Positions 16,896 to 27,400 of a DNA stretch of 64,000 nucleotides are shown here, piece after piece. Source of the stretch: Lewinellaceae bacterium. GTDB lineage: Bacteria > Bacteroidota > Bacteroidia > Chitinophagales > Saprospiraceae. Made by a program: the position numbers and the translations under genes. Within the stretch, counting starts at the first letter, position 1. Every line of letters begins with the position of its first letter. Where the stretch lies: contig JADJFA010000007.1 of the NCBI GenBank assembly GCA_016708875.1, positions 184,327-248,326 on the forward strand, in the 5' to 3' direction. The notes under the pieces were generated by a model that was not told where the DNA came from, did no database searches, and saw nothing but the letters and a program-made list of their open reading frames with translations.

Positions 16896-17453
16896 ATGCG
16901 ACCTGCCATTTTCATACTACTCAGCATTTTCCTCGCTTGCCAAGAACCCGCGCCGAACAAGCAGTCCGACACCAACGTCTCCCAATCTACCGCGTACAAC
17001 CCGGAAGCCAAACTCCGTGAGATGGGCATCGTGCTGCCGGTGCCTGGTGCCCCCATCGCGAACTATGTCAAAGCGGTGAGAACGGGCAACCTGATTTTTT
17101 TGGCTGGCGCTGGCCCACAAATCAATGGCCAATACGTCACGGGAAAAGTGGGCGCTGATCTGACTGTTGAAGCAGGCTATCAGGCCGCCCGACTTACTGG
17201 TATCCAACAACTTGGAGTTCTAAAGGCCGAATTGGGCGACTTGAGTAAAGTCAAGCGCATCGTAAAAGTGTTGGGCATGGTGAACTGCCTGCCCGACTTT
17301 TCCAATCACCCCGAAGTCCTCAACGGCTATTCCGACCTGATGGTGGAAGTATTCGGCGAGAAAGGGAAGCACGCCCGCTCGGCGGTTGGCATGGTGGCGC
17401 TCCCGCGCAATATGGCGGTAGAGGTGGAAATGATTGTTGAGTTTGAGGAATGA
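16896..17453 (+). CDS. RidA (YjgF/UK114) family protein with lipoprotein signal
   Basis: 185 aa from ATG 16896, chosen because a signal peptide with lipobox follows at once (MRPAIFILLSIFLAC). The RidA domain covers residues about 35-185: GNLIFLAGAGPQINGQYVTGKVG, GYQAARLTGIQQLGVLKAELGDLSKVKRIVKVLGMVN, GEKGKHARSAVGMVALPRNMAVEVEMIVEFEE. The conserved Arg before SAVG that binds carboxylates in RidA is present. Cytosolic RidA hydrolyses reactive enamine/imine intermediates. An exported, lipid-anchored form is atypical, so its substrate is open. Confidence 0.8.
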   Translation: MRPAIFILLSIFLACQEPAPNKQSDTNVSQSTAYNPEAKLREMGIVLPVPGAPIANYVKAVRTGNLIFLAGAGPQINGQYVTGKVGADLTVEAGYQAARLTGIQQLGVLKAELGDLSKVKRIVKVLGMVNCLPDFSNHPEVLNGYSDLMVEVFGEKGKHARSAVGMVALPRNMAVEVEMIVEFEE

Positions 17454-17519
17454 TGTGGGACAATGGCTTGAGTATGCCGGCATTTCAGGTGGAGTGATAT
17501 TAATTTACATTGGGCTTGT

Positions 17520-17547
17520 TTTGAACTGCTCAAACCCGCTACCTTTG
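17520..17547 (+). promoter_or_regulatory. Promoter of the two-gene module
   Basis: TTTG at 17520-17523, 16-nt spacer, TACCTTTG at 17540-17547 (exact TAnnTTTG), 23 nt before the ATG at 17570. The spacer is one or two bases shorter than usual. Confidence 0.55.
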
Positions 17548-17569
17548 TAAAGCAAAAAAATTAATTCTC

Positions 17570-17845
17570 ATGGAAGTAGCATCCAAAGGTAAAAGTAGCA
17601 GGAAACCGGTGGCAAAAGGCTTTACACAGGTATTCAACCCAGCAACGGGCAATTATCTCAAGCGGGATACCGAAACAGGCAAGTTTATAGAAGTAAAAAA
17701 AGATGGGAAGCCATTTGAAGGTATTCCTAAAGAAAAAGCAATTGTATTATTCAATCCAGGCATAAGCAAAGAAACCGCCTCCAAAGCAGAAGAAGCCATT
17801 ATTCAGTATAACTTAAAAAAATATGCACGTTTAAAAGCTGCGTAA
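17570..17845 (+). CDS. Small basic protein of unknown function, first gene of a coupled pair
   Basis: 91 aa with a Lys/Ser-rich start (MEVASKGKSSRKPVAKGF), then QVFNPATGNYLKRDTETGKFIEVKKDGKPFEGIPKEKAIVLFNPG and a helical C-terminus (SKETASKAEEAIIQYNLKKYARL). The NPATGNY-KRDTETGKF type of sequence recurs in small proteins beside putative toxins, but I cannot name a family. The stop codon is one base before the next start codon, so the two are made together. An antitoxin or regulator of the downstream protein is a reasonable but unproven guess. Confidence 0.65.
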   Translation: MEVASKGKSSRKPVAKGFTQVFNPATGNYLKRDTETGKFIEVKKDGKPFEGIPKEKAIVLFNPGISKETASKAEEAIIQYNLKKYARLKAA

Positions 17846-17846
17846 T

Positions 17847-18464
17847 ATGGCCACTGTAAAAACCTATGAAAACAACGTGTTCATCAATTGCCCATTTGAC
17901 GAAAAGTACACCCCAATCTTTAACGCTATTTTGTTTACCGTTCGTCGTTGTGGATTTGTACTGAGGTGTGCAAAGGAATACAGCGACTCGAATCAAATCC
18001 GGATTGACAAAATCGTTCAGCTGATAGCCGAATCAAAATACGCCATTCACGACCTTTCAAGGGTTACGCTGCAATCCACCAACGAACTTCCCCGGTTCAA
18101 TATGCCACTGGAATTGGGCATTTTCATAGGCTGCAGCAAATTCGGCACAAAGAAACATCGGGAGAAATCTTACCTGATTTTAGAAAGCGAAGATTACCGC
18201 TTTAAAAGATTCATCTCTGACTTGTCTGGCCAGGACATTGAATCGCACAAAGACAATCCCGAAGTCGCGGTTAAATGTGTGCGAAATTGGCTCAGCAACA
18301 AAACCAATGTAGTTATCCCCAGCCACAGCCGCGTTTGGGAAGAATTTCAAGAATTTAACAAAGGATTGCCCGGAATCTGCGAGTTGAGCAACTGGGTGCC
18401 AGAAGAACTCACTTTTGGCGAATTGGCCTCTCTGGTGACGACTTGGGTGGAGCAACAATCATGA
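17847..18464 (+). CDS. Nucleoside deoxyribosyltransferase/TIR-like domain protein
   Basis: 205 aa, cytoplasmic. The N-terminal half has a Rossmann-like layout: NVFINCPFDEKYTPIFNAILFTVRRCGF, RIDKIVQLIAESKYAIHDLSRVTL and LPRFNMPLELGIFIGCSKFG. I recall this FINCPFD...MPLELG pattern as a recurrent bacterial protein family. The Glu in MPLELG stands where deoxyribosyltransferases and TIR NADases carry their catalytic Glu, with an Asp in IHDLSR before it. The C-terminal half is helical and less conserved (WLSNKTNVVIPSHSRVWEEFQEFNKGL). Together with the small coupled gene it looks like a toxin- or defence-type module. The enzymatic activity is inferred only. Confidence 0.6.
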   Translation: MATVKTYENNVFINCPFDEKYTPIFNAILFTVRRCGFVLRCAKEYSDSNQIRIDKIVQLIAESKYAIHDLSRVTLQSTNELPRFNMPLELGIFIGCSKFGTKKHREKSYLILESEDYRFKRFISDLSGQDIESHKDNPEVAVKCVRNWLSNKTNVVIPSHSRVWEEFQEFNKGLPGICELSNWVPEELTFGELASLVTTWVEQQS

Positions 18465-18666
18465 ATGGGGAGGTGGAATGAGTGGCATTCCTTTGAGCAG
18501 TAATACTGATAAAATATTTTGTGTTTTTATTTTTAAAACAAAACAAAGTATTTTAAATTTGCTCTCTAATATCTTTTCCCAATCTCCTATGAAAAAGGAA
18601 CTTACAAACGCCACTACTCCCCCATTTTTGAGCAAATATTCCCCCAAATCACGCACAAAATGCACT

Positions 18667-18745
18667 CGTCCCATCGGGACGAGATATCGGTAGCCCCGAG
18701 TTCGCGCACAAAACGCACCCGTCCCTTAGGGACGCAATATCGGTA
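18667..18745 (+). repeat. Left REP hairpins of the transposase cluster
   Basis: Two REP-like units: CGTCCCATCGGGACG followed by AGATATCGGTAG (18667-18693), and CGTCCCTTAGGGACG followed by CAATATCGGTAA (18720-18745). Each is a short GC-rich hairpin plus a conserved ATATCGGTA tail, pointing toward the transposase gene. Confidence 0.75.
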
Positions 18746-18771
18746 ACACCACACGCTAAAATTCAAATCAA

Positions 18772-19233
18772 ATGGCAAACACCTACACACAAATCCATAT
18801 CCAAGCGGTTTTTGCGGTTAAATACCGTGCTGCGGTCATTGCTCCGGATTGGAAGGATGAGCTTTACAAATACATAACTGGTATCATTCAAAACAATGGC
18901 CACAAATTGTTACAAATCAACGGCATGCCAGATCATGTTCATGTTTTCTTTGGAATGCGCCCTACCCAAGGGTTGTCCACATTGATGCAACAAGTGAAAG
19001 AGGACAGTTCCAAATGGATAAAAAGCAGGGGATTTTTACGACATCAATTCAATTGGCAGGAGGGATTTGGGGCATTTTCATACAGCCGGTCACATGTGTC
19101 AGCGGTTTGTACCTACATTGAAAAACAAGAAGAACATCATCGAAAAAAGACGTTTTTGGAAGAGTATGAGGAGTTGCTTAAAGCGTTCGAAGTGGACTAT
19201 GACGAGCGGTACATTTTTAAGCCCTTGATTTGA
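18772..19233 (+). mobile_element. IS200-like REP-associated tyrosine (Y1/HUH) transposase
   Basis: 153 aa. The HUH metal site is in INGMPDHVHVFFGM (HVH at about residue 60-62) and the single catalytic Tyr is probably in VCTYIEKQEEHHRKKTF (about residue 120). The short length, no TnpB partner and no classical IS ends fit a RAYT-type enzyme that acts on REP hairpins. Inverted REP units on both sides (18667-18745 and 19243-19322) support this. It would nick single-stranded DNA at the REP hairpin and may help to spread REPs. Confidence 0.85.
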
Positions 19234-19242
19234 TCCTGCTAA

Positions 19243-19322
19243 GCCACCGATATTTCGCCCCTAACGGGGCGGGTGATCGGGGCGATGATTCTTGCTACCG
19301 AGATTGCGCCCCTAAAGGGGCG
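19243..19322 (-). repeat. Right REP hairpins of the transposase cluster
   Basis: Read on the minus strand: CGCCCCGTTAGGGGCG plus AAATATCGGTGG (19243-19271) and CGCCCCTTTAGGGGCG plus CAATCTCGGTAG (19293-19322). They have the same hairpin-plus-tail plan as the left units but inverted, so the transposase is framed symmetrically. Confidence 0.75.
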
Positions 19323-19438
19323 TTTGTGCCCTGTCCCGTTAGGAACTCAATCTCAAAGGGGCGTTTGGGCCCTGTCCCGTTAGGAACTCAATCTCAAAGG
19401 GGCGTTTGTGCCCTGTCCCGTTAGGAACGCAATCTCAG
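19321..19438 (+). repeat. 41-bp tandem repeat, about three units
   Basis: Units start at 19321, 19362 and 19403 with CGTTTGTGCCCTGTCCCGTT, then AGGAACTCAATCTCAAAGGGG. Each contains a degenerate REP hairpin (GTCCCGTTAGGAAC) and the CAATCTC tail, so the array is a tandem amplification of the right REP unit. Confidence 0.8.
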
Positions 19439-19460
19439 CAGATGCTGAATTGGAGAAATT

Positions 19461-19487
19461 TTCAGTTATTCGAAATTTTCGAATAAC
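19461..19487. terminator. Hairpin downstream of uvrC
   Basis: CAGTTATTCGAAA (19461-19473) and TTTCGAATAACTG (19475-19487) form a perfect 13-bp stem with a 1-nt loop, 33 nt past the uvrC stop. It is a likely 3' end for uvrC, although the T run is poor. Confidence 0.45.
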
Positions 19488-19520
19488 TGCCGCCGACGGC
19501 AAAAATTACAATACTCAATT

Positions 19521-21362
19521 CTACAATCTGACTGAATTTTCATCTTCTTGCCCCTCCGCAAAATACCCCGCCACCTTCCCAGCCGCCACCTTCCCAATCA
19601 ACTTCTCCACCTCCTCTTTATCCGCCGCTTTCACCCGCGCCAGGGAGCCAAAATGCGACAGCAATTTTTCTGACGTCTTCTTCCCGATGCCGGGAATTTC
19701 GGTCAACTCCGTTTTCAAAAAATTCTTGCTGCGCTGGTTGCGGTGGAAGGTAATGCCGAAGCGGTGCGCTTCGTCGCGGGCTTGCTGGATGAGTTTGAGG
19801 GATTCTGATTTCTTGTTGATATGAGCAGGAACCGGATCGTCGGGAAAGTAAATTTCTTCGAGCCGTTTGGCGATACCTACCACTGTAATTTGTCCTTCCA
19901 GTCCGAGGGCTCGAATACTTTTCATTGCAGCACTGAGTTGGCCTTTGCCGCCATCAATAATAACCAGTTGCGGCAGTCCCGCGCCCTCTCCAATAAGACG
20001 CTGATAGCGGCGCAGCACCACTTCTTCCATGCTGGCAAAATCGTTAGGACCTTCCACCGATTTCACGTTGAAATGGCGGTAGTCACGTTTGGATGGTTTG
20101 GCATTTTTGAACACCACACAACTTGATACGGGGTTGGTTCCGTGCAAGTTAGAGTTGTCGAAACACTCAATCCAGAGCGGCGCAGCTTCCATGTGCAGAT
20201 CTGCCTGTAGGGTGCGGAGGATGCGCTCGGCACTGGTTTGCTTGCCCGTAGCGTTCATGGCCTGCTTCCTCTTTTGGAGCAAATGATACTGCACGTTTTT
20301 CTCGGAGAGCTCGAGTAGTTTTTTCTTGTCGCCGATCCTGGGAATAGTAATGATGAGGTCATTTTCAGGCAGAACGACTTTGATAGGCACTATGAGTTCT
20401 TTTGTCTGACTGTTGAATCGTTCGCGCATGGTCTGAACGGCCAATGACAACATCATTTCCTGATCCTCATCCAAGTTCTTCGTGAGTGTGAGCGTGTACG
20501 TGTGGATGATGGCCCCGTTCACCACTTTGAGGTAATTTACAAAAGCCTCTTTTTCATCGTCGGCAATGGCGAACACATCCACGTCTTTGATACTGGGATT
20601 CACCACGGTGCTTTTCCCCTGATAATCCTCGAAGAGCGCGAGTTTTTCTTTCAAAACCTGGGCCTGCTCAAACCTCATCTCCGCTGCCGCTCTTGCCATT
20701 TCATCCTTCAAATGATTTTTCACAGCGGCAAAATTGCCTTTCAAAATGTTTCTGATCTGCTCGATTTTCCGATTGTAAGATTCTTCCGATTCAAACGCGA
20801 CACAGGGTGCAGCACAGTTTTTAATATGGTATTCGAGGCAGGGTTTGAACTTGTTTTTGGCAATGTTATCTACCGAAAGGTTCAACTGACAGGTGCGGAG
20901 CTGGAACAATTTTCTAATTAACTCCGCAATTTGCTCCACCCGAAACTTTTGCAAATAAGGCCCAAAATAGGAGGAACCATCCTTGAACGACTTGCGCGTA
21001 AGGAATACCCTTGGGAACCGTTCATGCTTGATGCAGATATAGATAAGGGGCGATTTCTCGTCCTTTAGCATCACGTTGTATCGAGGCTGGTGCTTTTTGA
21101 TGAGGGTGTTTTCGAGCAGCAGTGCGTCGTGCTCGGTTTCCACGATCATGAAATCAATATGATGCGCGTGGCGCACAAGCACCTTTGTTTTGGCGAGTTG
21201 GTATTTTTTCTCCCCAAAGTAGGAGGAAAGACGGTTGCGGAGGTTTTTGGCTTTGCCGACGTAGAGAATTTTCCCCTCGGCATCTATGTACTGGTAGATG
21301 CCAGGGTCGGTGGGAATGCTGGGTGCGAATACTTTGAATTCTTCGTTGGTCATACGTGGCAA
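19521..21362 (-). CDS. uvrC: Excinuclease ABC subunit C
   Basis: 613 aa. The GIY-YIG nuclease domain lies at about residues 18-95 (PGIYQYIDAEGKILYVGKAKNLRNRLSSYF), which makes the 3' incision. Also present are the Cys cluster CLEYHIKNCAAPC, the UVR/UvrB-binding motif near residues 205-240, the RNase H-like C-terminal endonuclease (ECFDNSNLHGT, VIIDGGKGQL) for the 5' incision, and a helix-hairpin-helix end (LTEIPGIGKKTSEKLLSHFGS). It acts in nucleotide excision repair with UvrA and UvrB. An internal ATG (MTNEEF) four codons downstream is an alternative start. A -7-like TAATTTTG lies on the minus strand at 21375-21382. Confidence 0.95.
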   Translation of the reverse strand: MPRMTNEEFKVFAPSIPTDPGIYQYIDAEGKILYVGKAKNLRNRLSSYFGEKKYQLAKTKVLVRHAHHIDFMIVETEHDALLLENTLIKKHQPRYNVMLKDEKSPLIYICIKHERFPRVFLTRKSFKDGSSYFGPYLQKFRVEQIAELIRKLFQLRTCQLNLSVDNIAKNKFKPCLEYHIKNCAAPCVAFESEESYNRKIEQIRNILKGNFAAVKNHLKDEMARAAAEMRFEQAQVLKEKLALFEDYQGKSTVVNPSIKDVDVFAIADDEKEAFVNYLKVVNGAIIHTYTLTLTKNLDEDQEMMLSLAVQTMRERFNSQTKELIVPIKVVLPENDLIITIPRIGDKKKLLELSEKNVQYHLLQKRKQAMNATGKQTSAERILRTLQADLHMEAAPLWIECFDNSNLHGTNPVSSCVVFKNAKPSKRDYRHFNVKSVEGPNDFASMEEVVLRRYQRLIGEGAGLPQLVIIDGGKGQLSAAMKSIRALGLEGQITVVGIAKRLEEIYFPDDPVPAHINKKSESLKLIQQARDEAHRFGITFHRNQRSKNFLKTELTEIPGIGKKTSEKLLSHFGSLARVKAADKEEVEKLIGKVAAGKVAGYFAEGQEDENSVRL

Positions 21363-21374
21363 CTAAAAGCGCTG

Positions 21375-21382
21375 CAAAATTA
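21375..21382 (-). promoter_or_regulatory. -7 box of uvrC
   Basis: TAATTTTG on the minus strand, 13 nt before the uvrC start codon. It matches TAnnTTTG. It lies in the same 84-129 nt divergent region as the SprB-like gene promoter. Confidence 0.4.
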
Positions 21383-21440
21383 GCAGGAGGATGATATTCC
21401 CGGCATTTTATTGATGGTACATTCTGGCCGTGAAGCATCG

Positions 21441-21448
21441 TACATTTG
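21441..21448 (+). promoter_or_regulatory. -7 box of the SprB-like adhesin gene
   Basis: TACATTTG, exact TAnnTTTG match, 43 nt before the ATG at 21491. I see no clear TTTG at the -33 distance. Confidence 0.5.
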
Positions 21449-21490
21449 CACACCTGCATCTATTCCTGTTTCGCTAAATTCACGCACGCC

Positions 21491-24400
21491 ATGCCGAACC
21501 ATCGCATAACCTTAGTTTGCTGTTTCTTTTTTGTCGCCATTTTCCAACTTTCGGCACAATGCCCTATTACGGTAAATGCGGGCGAGGATGTGTACCTCTG
21601 TGCACCACCAACCCCCACTCAACTGAATGGCGACATTTCTGGTGATTACCTGAATTTCAATTGGAGCCCCACCACAGGGATGACTGGTAGTAACACGCTC
21701 AGCCCCACCGTGGCGGTGAGCCAAACAACCAATTACGTACTCAGTGCTACCGCGCCAGATTTTTCGAATAATCTGGTAGACAACGGCGATTTTGAAGGAG
21801 GCAACTCAGGTTTTACCAGCGATTACACTTATAGCCCAGGCAACCTCGTTCCAGAAGGAGTGTACGATGTGCTCACCAACCCACAAGACGACCACGCTGG
21901 ATTTGCCCCCTGCAACGACCATACTTCAGGCTCCGGCAATATGATGGTGGTAAACGGCGCTGGAACGCCCAATCAGAATGTGTGGTGCCAAACCGTAAAC
22001 GTTACGCCTAATACACAATATGTGCTATCTGCCTGGGTGACATCGGTGGTAGCAAGCTCGCCTGCGCAATTGCAGTTCAACATCAATGGGGCACCTTTAG
22101 GAGGGATTTTCAGTGCCCCCGGGGGAACTTGCAATTGGCAACAATTTTTTCAATTATGGAACAGCGGCGGAAGTACCAGTGCCACCATTTGTATTGTCAA
22201 TCAAAACACTCAATTAGGCGGGAATGATTTTGCCTTGGATGATATAGTTTTTGCGCCCGTCTGTTCTGTAACCGATACTGTAACGGTACATGTTATAAAC
22301 ATTAGCGCTGCGGCTTCACCACCCTTGGTAACCCTTCCTTGCGAGGGCGCAACGGCACAACTTTCGGGCAATGGATCCAGCACAGGGCCGAACATCACTT
22401 ATGAATGGACAACAGGTAATGGCAATATTGTATCCGGCGAGACCACGCTTACACCCATCATAGATGCAGCCGGGGAATATGTCCTCACTGTTTCTTATGA
22501 AGTCGATGGTAATGTTGTTTGTGCAAAAACTGCTATCGTCAATGTTATACTCAATCCCAATCCGCTTTCTGCTTGGGTGAATCCCCCCCAACCACTTGGC
22601 TGTGGTGCTCCCACGACCTTGCTTTTCGGAAATTCCAGTCAACCCGGATTTACAGTGTACGAATGGTCAACGATGGACGGTAATATTGTTGGTGCCACTG
22701 ATCAAAAAAACTGTACCGTAAACCTGCCAGGCACCTATACGCTTTTCGTCACCAATACCAGCACAGGGTGTACAGCTACGACAGATGTTACGGTGATCGT
22801 GACGAATAACGTGCCTTTAGCCAGTGCAAGTTCTAATGGTCTCATCACCTGCGTCAATGACTCTGTACCACTTTTTGGCGCCGGCAGCAGCGCCGGCCCT
22901 AATATCACTTATTCATGGACTACCATTACCGGTCAAATAACGGGTCATCCAGATAGCCTAAACACCACAGCGGGGGCAGGTGGGCTTTACATTCTTCACG
23001 TCACCAACACGTCTAACAATTGCACTTCCAACGATACCGTCACCGTGCCTGCCAACGTGACCCCACCAACCGTGATCGGCACGCTGCCGCCCCAAATTTC
23101 CTGCGACCCAAACCAGGACACCATTTCGCTTTTCATCTTCCTTGGGCCACCCCCATTTGTCCTCATTAACTGGACCACAGCTGACGGTCATATAGTTTCT
23201 GGCCAATATACCCCCGCACCTCAGGCAGATTCTGCTGGCATTTACACGGTATCTGTTTTCGACCCTGAAAATGGTTGTTACAATTACGACACCTCACAGG
23301 TAATTGCAAATTTCACTATTCCTATTGCCGATATCCTGCCTGCCGACACCGTCACTTGTCAATCGCCCAGCATACAATTGCAGGGAAGTGGATCGAGCAC
23401 CGGGCCTAATTTTTCCATAAACTGGACGGCAAGCAACGGAGGAAATATTGTCTCCGGCGGCAATACCCTTAACCCAACGGTCAATGCTTCTGGAGATTAC
23501 CTGCTTATTTTGAGAGACAGCGTGAGCCATTGCGCCGACACGGCCATGGTCAGCGTATTGGCCGACACCAATATTGTCGTCGCCATAGCCAATGCCCCGG
23601 ACACCTTAAGTTGCCTGGTCAATACGGTCACACTCAATACCAACGGCTCCTCTTCCGGCAGCAACCTGAGTTATTTTTGGACGACCACCAATGGCAATAT
23701 TTCCGGCGGACAAGGGACTCCGAACCCTACCGTCAACGCAGCCGGCACCTACCAACTCCTACTCACCAATACCACCAATGGATGTGCCGCCACTGACCTC
23801 GCCGTGGTGGAATTGAATACCTCCCCGCCCCCCATTTCCATTGCCCAACCCGATACGCTCACTTGCGCGGTATTGAGCCAAACCATTCAGGCTCAAAACA
23901 GTAGTTCGGGTAATTTCAGATACTTTTGGACTGCCACCAACGGCGGGAATATCACAGCTGGCGACAGTACCCTCACCCCGACTGTAAACCAAGCTGGTAT
24001 TTACACGCTCACAGCCACCAATCTCGGCAACGGTTGCACGGCTTCGGCCTCCGTTTCGGTCCCTTTGGAAGCTGGTTTCCCCACTGTCGCCATTGCGACT
24101 CCGGGGCCACTTACTTGTACCACTTTTACCCAGATTTTGAGTTCTGGCGGTTCCTCCAGTGGGCCAAATTTCAATTATCTCTGGACGACCATTGACGGCA
24201 ACATAAGTCTTGGCGCGAACACGCCAAGCCCTACCGTGACGGAATCGGGCACTTATACGCTACAAATCACTAATTCGTCGAACGGGTGCTCCTCCACCTC
24301 AAGTGTGGTGGTTTTACAAGACACGGTTGCGCCGGCAGCCGTGATCATGACACCATCCGATACCCTTACTTGCCTGACCTCACAGTTGGAATTGCTTGGG

Positions 24401-27400
24401 AACGGAACAGGAAACGGAACTTAAACAAGTAGCAACGACAATATCATTTTCAGTTTGGGCTTTACAGCGCAAATTGACGCGCCGGGAGATTATGTATTCA
24501 CGACAACCGACCCGAACAATGGCTGCACGGCCTCGGATTCTGTTACAATTTTTGAGAATGTTCAAATTCCCAGTCTCAGCATAACCCCGCCGTTCACGCT
24601 CACCTGCATTGACACCACGGTCACGCTCAATGCCATTGCCTCAGGCCAAAACCTTGTTTTTAACTGGCAAACTGGCAACGGAAATATCCTTTTGGGGCAA
24701 AACACCTCCATGCCGATTGTAAATGCGCCGGGCAACTATGGTCTTACCATTACCGATCAAACCAATGGCTGTAGCAGAACCGGAGGCGCAATTGTGTTCC
24801 AAAACACCACAGCACCCAATATTCAAATTGACCCAGCGTCAAGCATCACCTGCGACGCTCCCAGTATAATCCTCCAGGGCCAAAATCTCTCTTTGCCGGG
24901 GAATTTCAGCTATAACTGGACAGCCTCAGGCGGGGCAGTTATCCTTTCAGGCGCCAATGGCCTTACTCCAACTATCGGTGCTGGCGGGGTGGTGACTTTT
25001 GCTTGCTTTAATATTACCAATGGCTGTGAATCCAGTGTTTCAGTGACCGTCTCGCAAAACATTAATTTCCCTATCGTTGATGCTGGCTTAGACGACACCC
25101 TGAGTTGCCTCACTAATGCTTTGACCATCAATGGTTCTGGGAGTGGCGCCGCGAATCTGGCCTTTACATGGCAAGCCAGCGCAGGTGGAAATATTGTTTC
25201 CGGCAGTAACTCCCCTACCCCACTCATAGATCAGCCGGGCGTTTACACCCTTACTGTGGAGGACCCTGCCAATGGCTGTACCGCCACGGACATTGTTGAA
25301 ATTTTCAACGACGCCAATGCACCTTCGGCTAATGCGGGGGCGGCTGCTACACTTACTTGCGCCTTGTTACAAACCAACCTCAATGGCAACGCCAGCACAG
25401 GCCCTAACATTTCCTACAATTGGACCGCCTCGCCTGGTGGCAATATCATTTTGGGCCAAAACACCCTCACACCCACGGTAAACGAGCCCGGCGTCTACAC
25501 GCTCGCCGTCACCAATGCCAGCAATGGTTGCGTAGCCACCAGCAGTGTCACTGTTCCAGAAAACGTAACGCCGCCCGTGGTGGATGCCGGAGCAATAGCA
25601 ACACTTACTTGCGCAACCACAAACGTTACGCTCACGGGCACCGCCTCCGGAGGCACAGCCAGCTACGCCTGGACAACCACCAACGGAAATATCTTTTCTG
25701 GCGGAAACAGCCTCACGCCAACGGTAAATCAAACAGGGACCTACACTTTCACGGCAACCCTCTCCAGCAACGGATGTTCGGCCAGCAATGTGGTAACCGT
25801 TGGGATAGACACCTTGGCGCCTGCATTTCAAATAGCGCCGCCACTATTGCTGACTTGCGTACAATTGAATACCGCCCTTGTGGCTTCTGTGCAACAACCG
25901 GGAGCAGGTAATTTTGATGCTACCTGGACAACCATTGGCGGGAATATTATTGGTGGGCAAAACACACTCAACACCAGTGCCGGCGCAGCAGGCGTGTATA
26001 TTTTAACCATCCAAAACTTAATGAATGGCTGCGATGCACAGCAACAAGTGACTGTAAATCAAGACACCTTGAAGCCAATTGCTATGGCTGCGCAGGGCGG
26101 AGACATTACCTGTTCGACCCAAACATTGACATTAAGCGGCACAGGCTCTTCTACTGGAAATCCTTTTACATATAGCTGGACGACCAGTGCTGGCGGCAGT
26201 GTTTTGAATGGTGGCAACACACTCAGCCCAACGGTGGGCAGCGCTGGTACTTACACGCTTTTAGTGAACAACGGAACAAATGGCTGCACGTCAACGGCCG
26301 CTACTTCCGTGGGGAACAACACCATGCCACCCTTAGCGGCAATAGCCCAGCCGGGCGAACTGACCTGTTTGCAGAACACCGTTACCCTCGATGGAAGCGG
26401 CTCCAGTCAAGGCCCAAATTTCACTGCCGCCTGGGCCACTTCAGCGGGCAATATCGTATCGGGGCAAGGCACCTTTTCGGTGGTGGTAAATGAGGTCGGC
26501 AATTATATTTTGACCGTTATGAACAACCAAAACGGGTGTACCTCAACGGTCCAAATGCTTGTACAAGAGAATATTACGACCCCGGGCGCATTGATTATCC
26601 CCACCAACCCACTGCATTGCAACAGGACAGAAATAATGCTCCTGGGCTCCAGTCCAACCGTTGGGGCCTTGACCTATGCCTGGACCAGTGCTGCAGGCGG
26701 ACACATTGTAAGCGGCGCCAATTCACCCACACCCATGGTGGACGAACCCGGCGCGTACACCATGCTTGTTACCAACCCTGCCAATGGGTGCACCTCATCT
26801 ACAACACTGACTTTGGGGGCCATTCCCGATCCAATTTTTGATCCTTCCTTGACGCATCCGAATTGCATCATCCAAACAGGTTCGCTGAATTTTGGTACAG
26901 TCACCGGTGGTCAATCTCCATTTCAATTTTCCATTGATGGCGGTCAAACACAAAGCGCCCAGGCCTTGTACAACGGGCTGAGCCCCGGCAATTACACGCT
27001 TGTGGTGCGCGACGAAAACGGTTGCACTGCGGCAGAAACCGTGACGATAGATCAGCCGTTCCTGCCCACGTTGAACCTAACGGATGTCCTAAAAATCGAG
27101 CAAGGTGATTCGATTTTACTGACCCCTTTGACCAACATTGCAACGAGCCAAATCGCTTCCTGGGAATGGTCGCCCGCAGAAGGACTTTCCTGTACGGATT
27201 GCCCGGAGCCATGGGCGAAGCCATTGCTCAGCCAATATTACAATGTAGAAGTGGTGGATATAAACGGCTGCATGGCCGAGGATCGGATTTTGGTGCAGGT
27301 GAGCCGGAAGCGGCACATCTATCCACCCAACATATTTTCACCGAACGACGATGGGGAGAACGACCGCTTCACACTCTACACCAAAGGCGTCCGGGAAATC

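Noticed and set aside
18590..18693. Small frame MKKELTNATTPPFLSKYSP before the transposase
   Set aside because: It runs into the REP hairpins, has no ribosome-binding context and no resemblance to known proteins.
19321..19438. Possible CRISPR array or attachment-site cluster
   Set aside because: 41-bp units are directly tandem without spacers and contain a degenerate REP hairpin, so they belong to the REP-transposase cluster.
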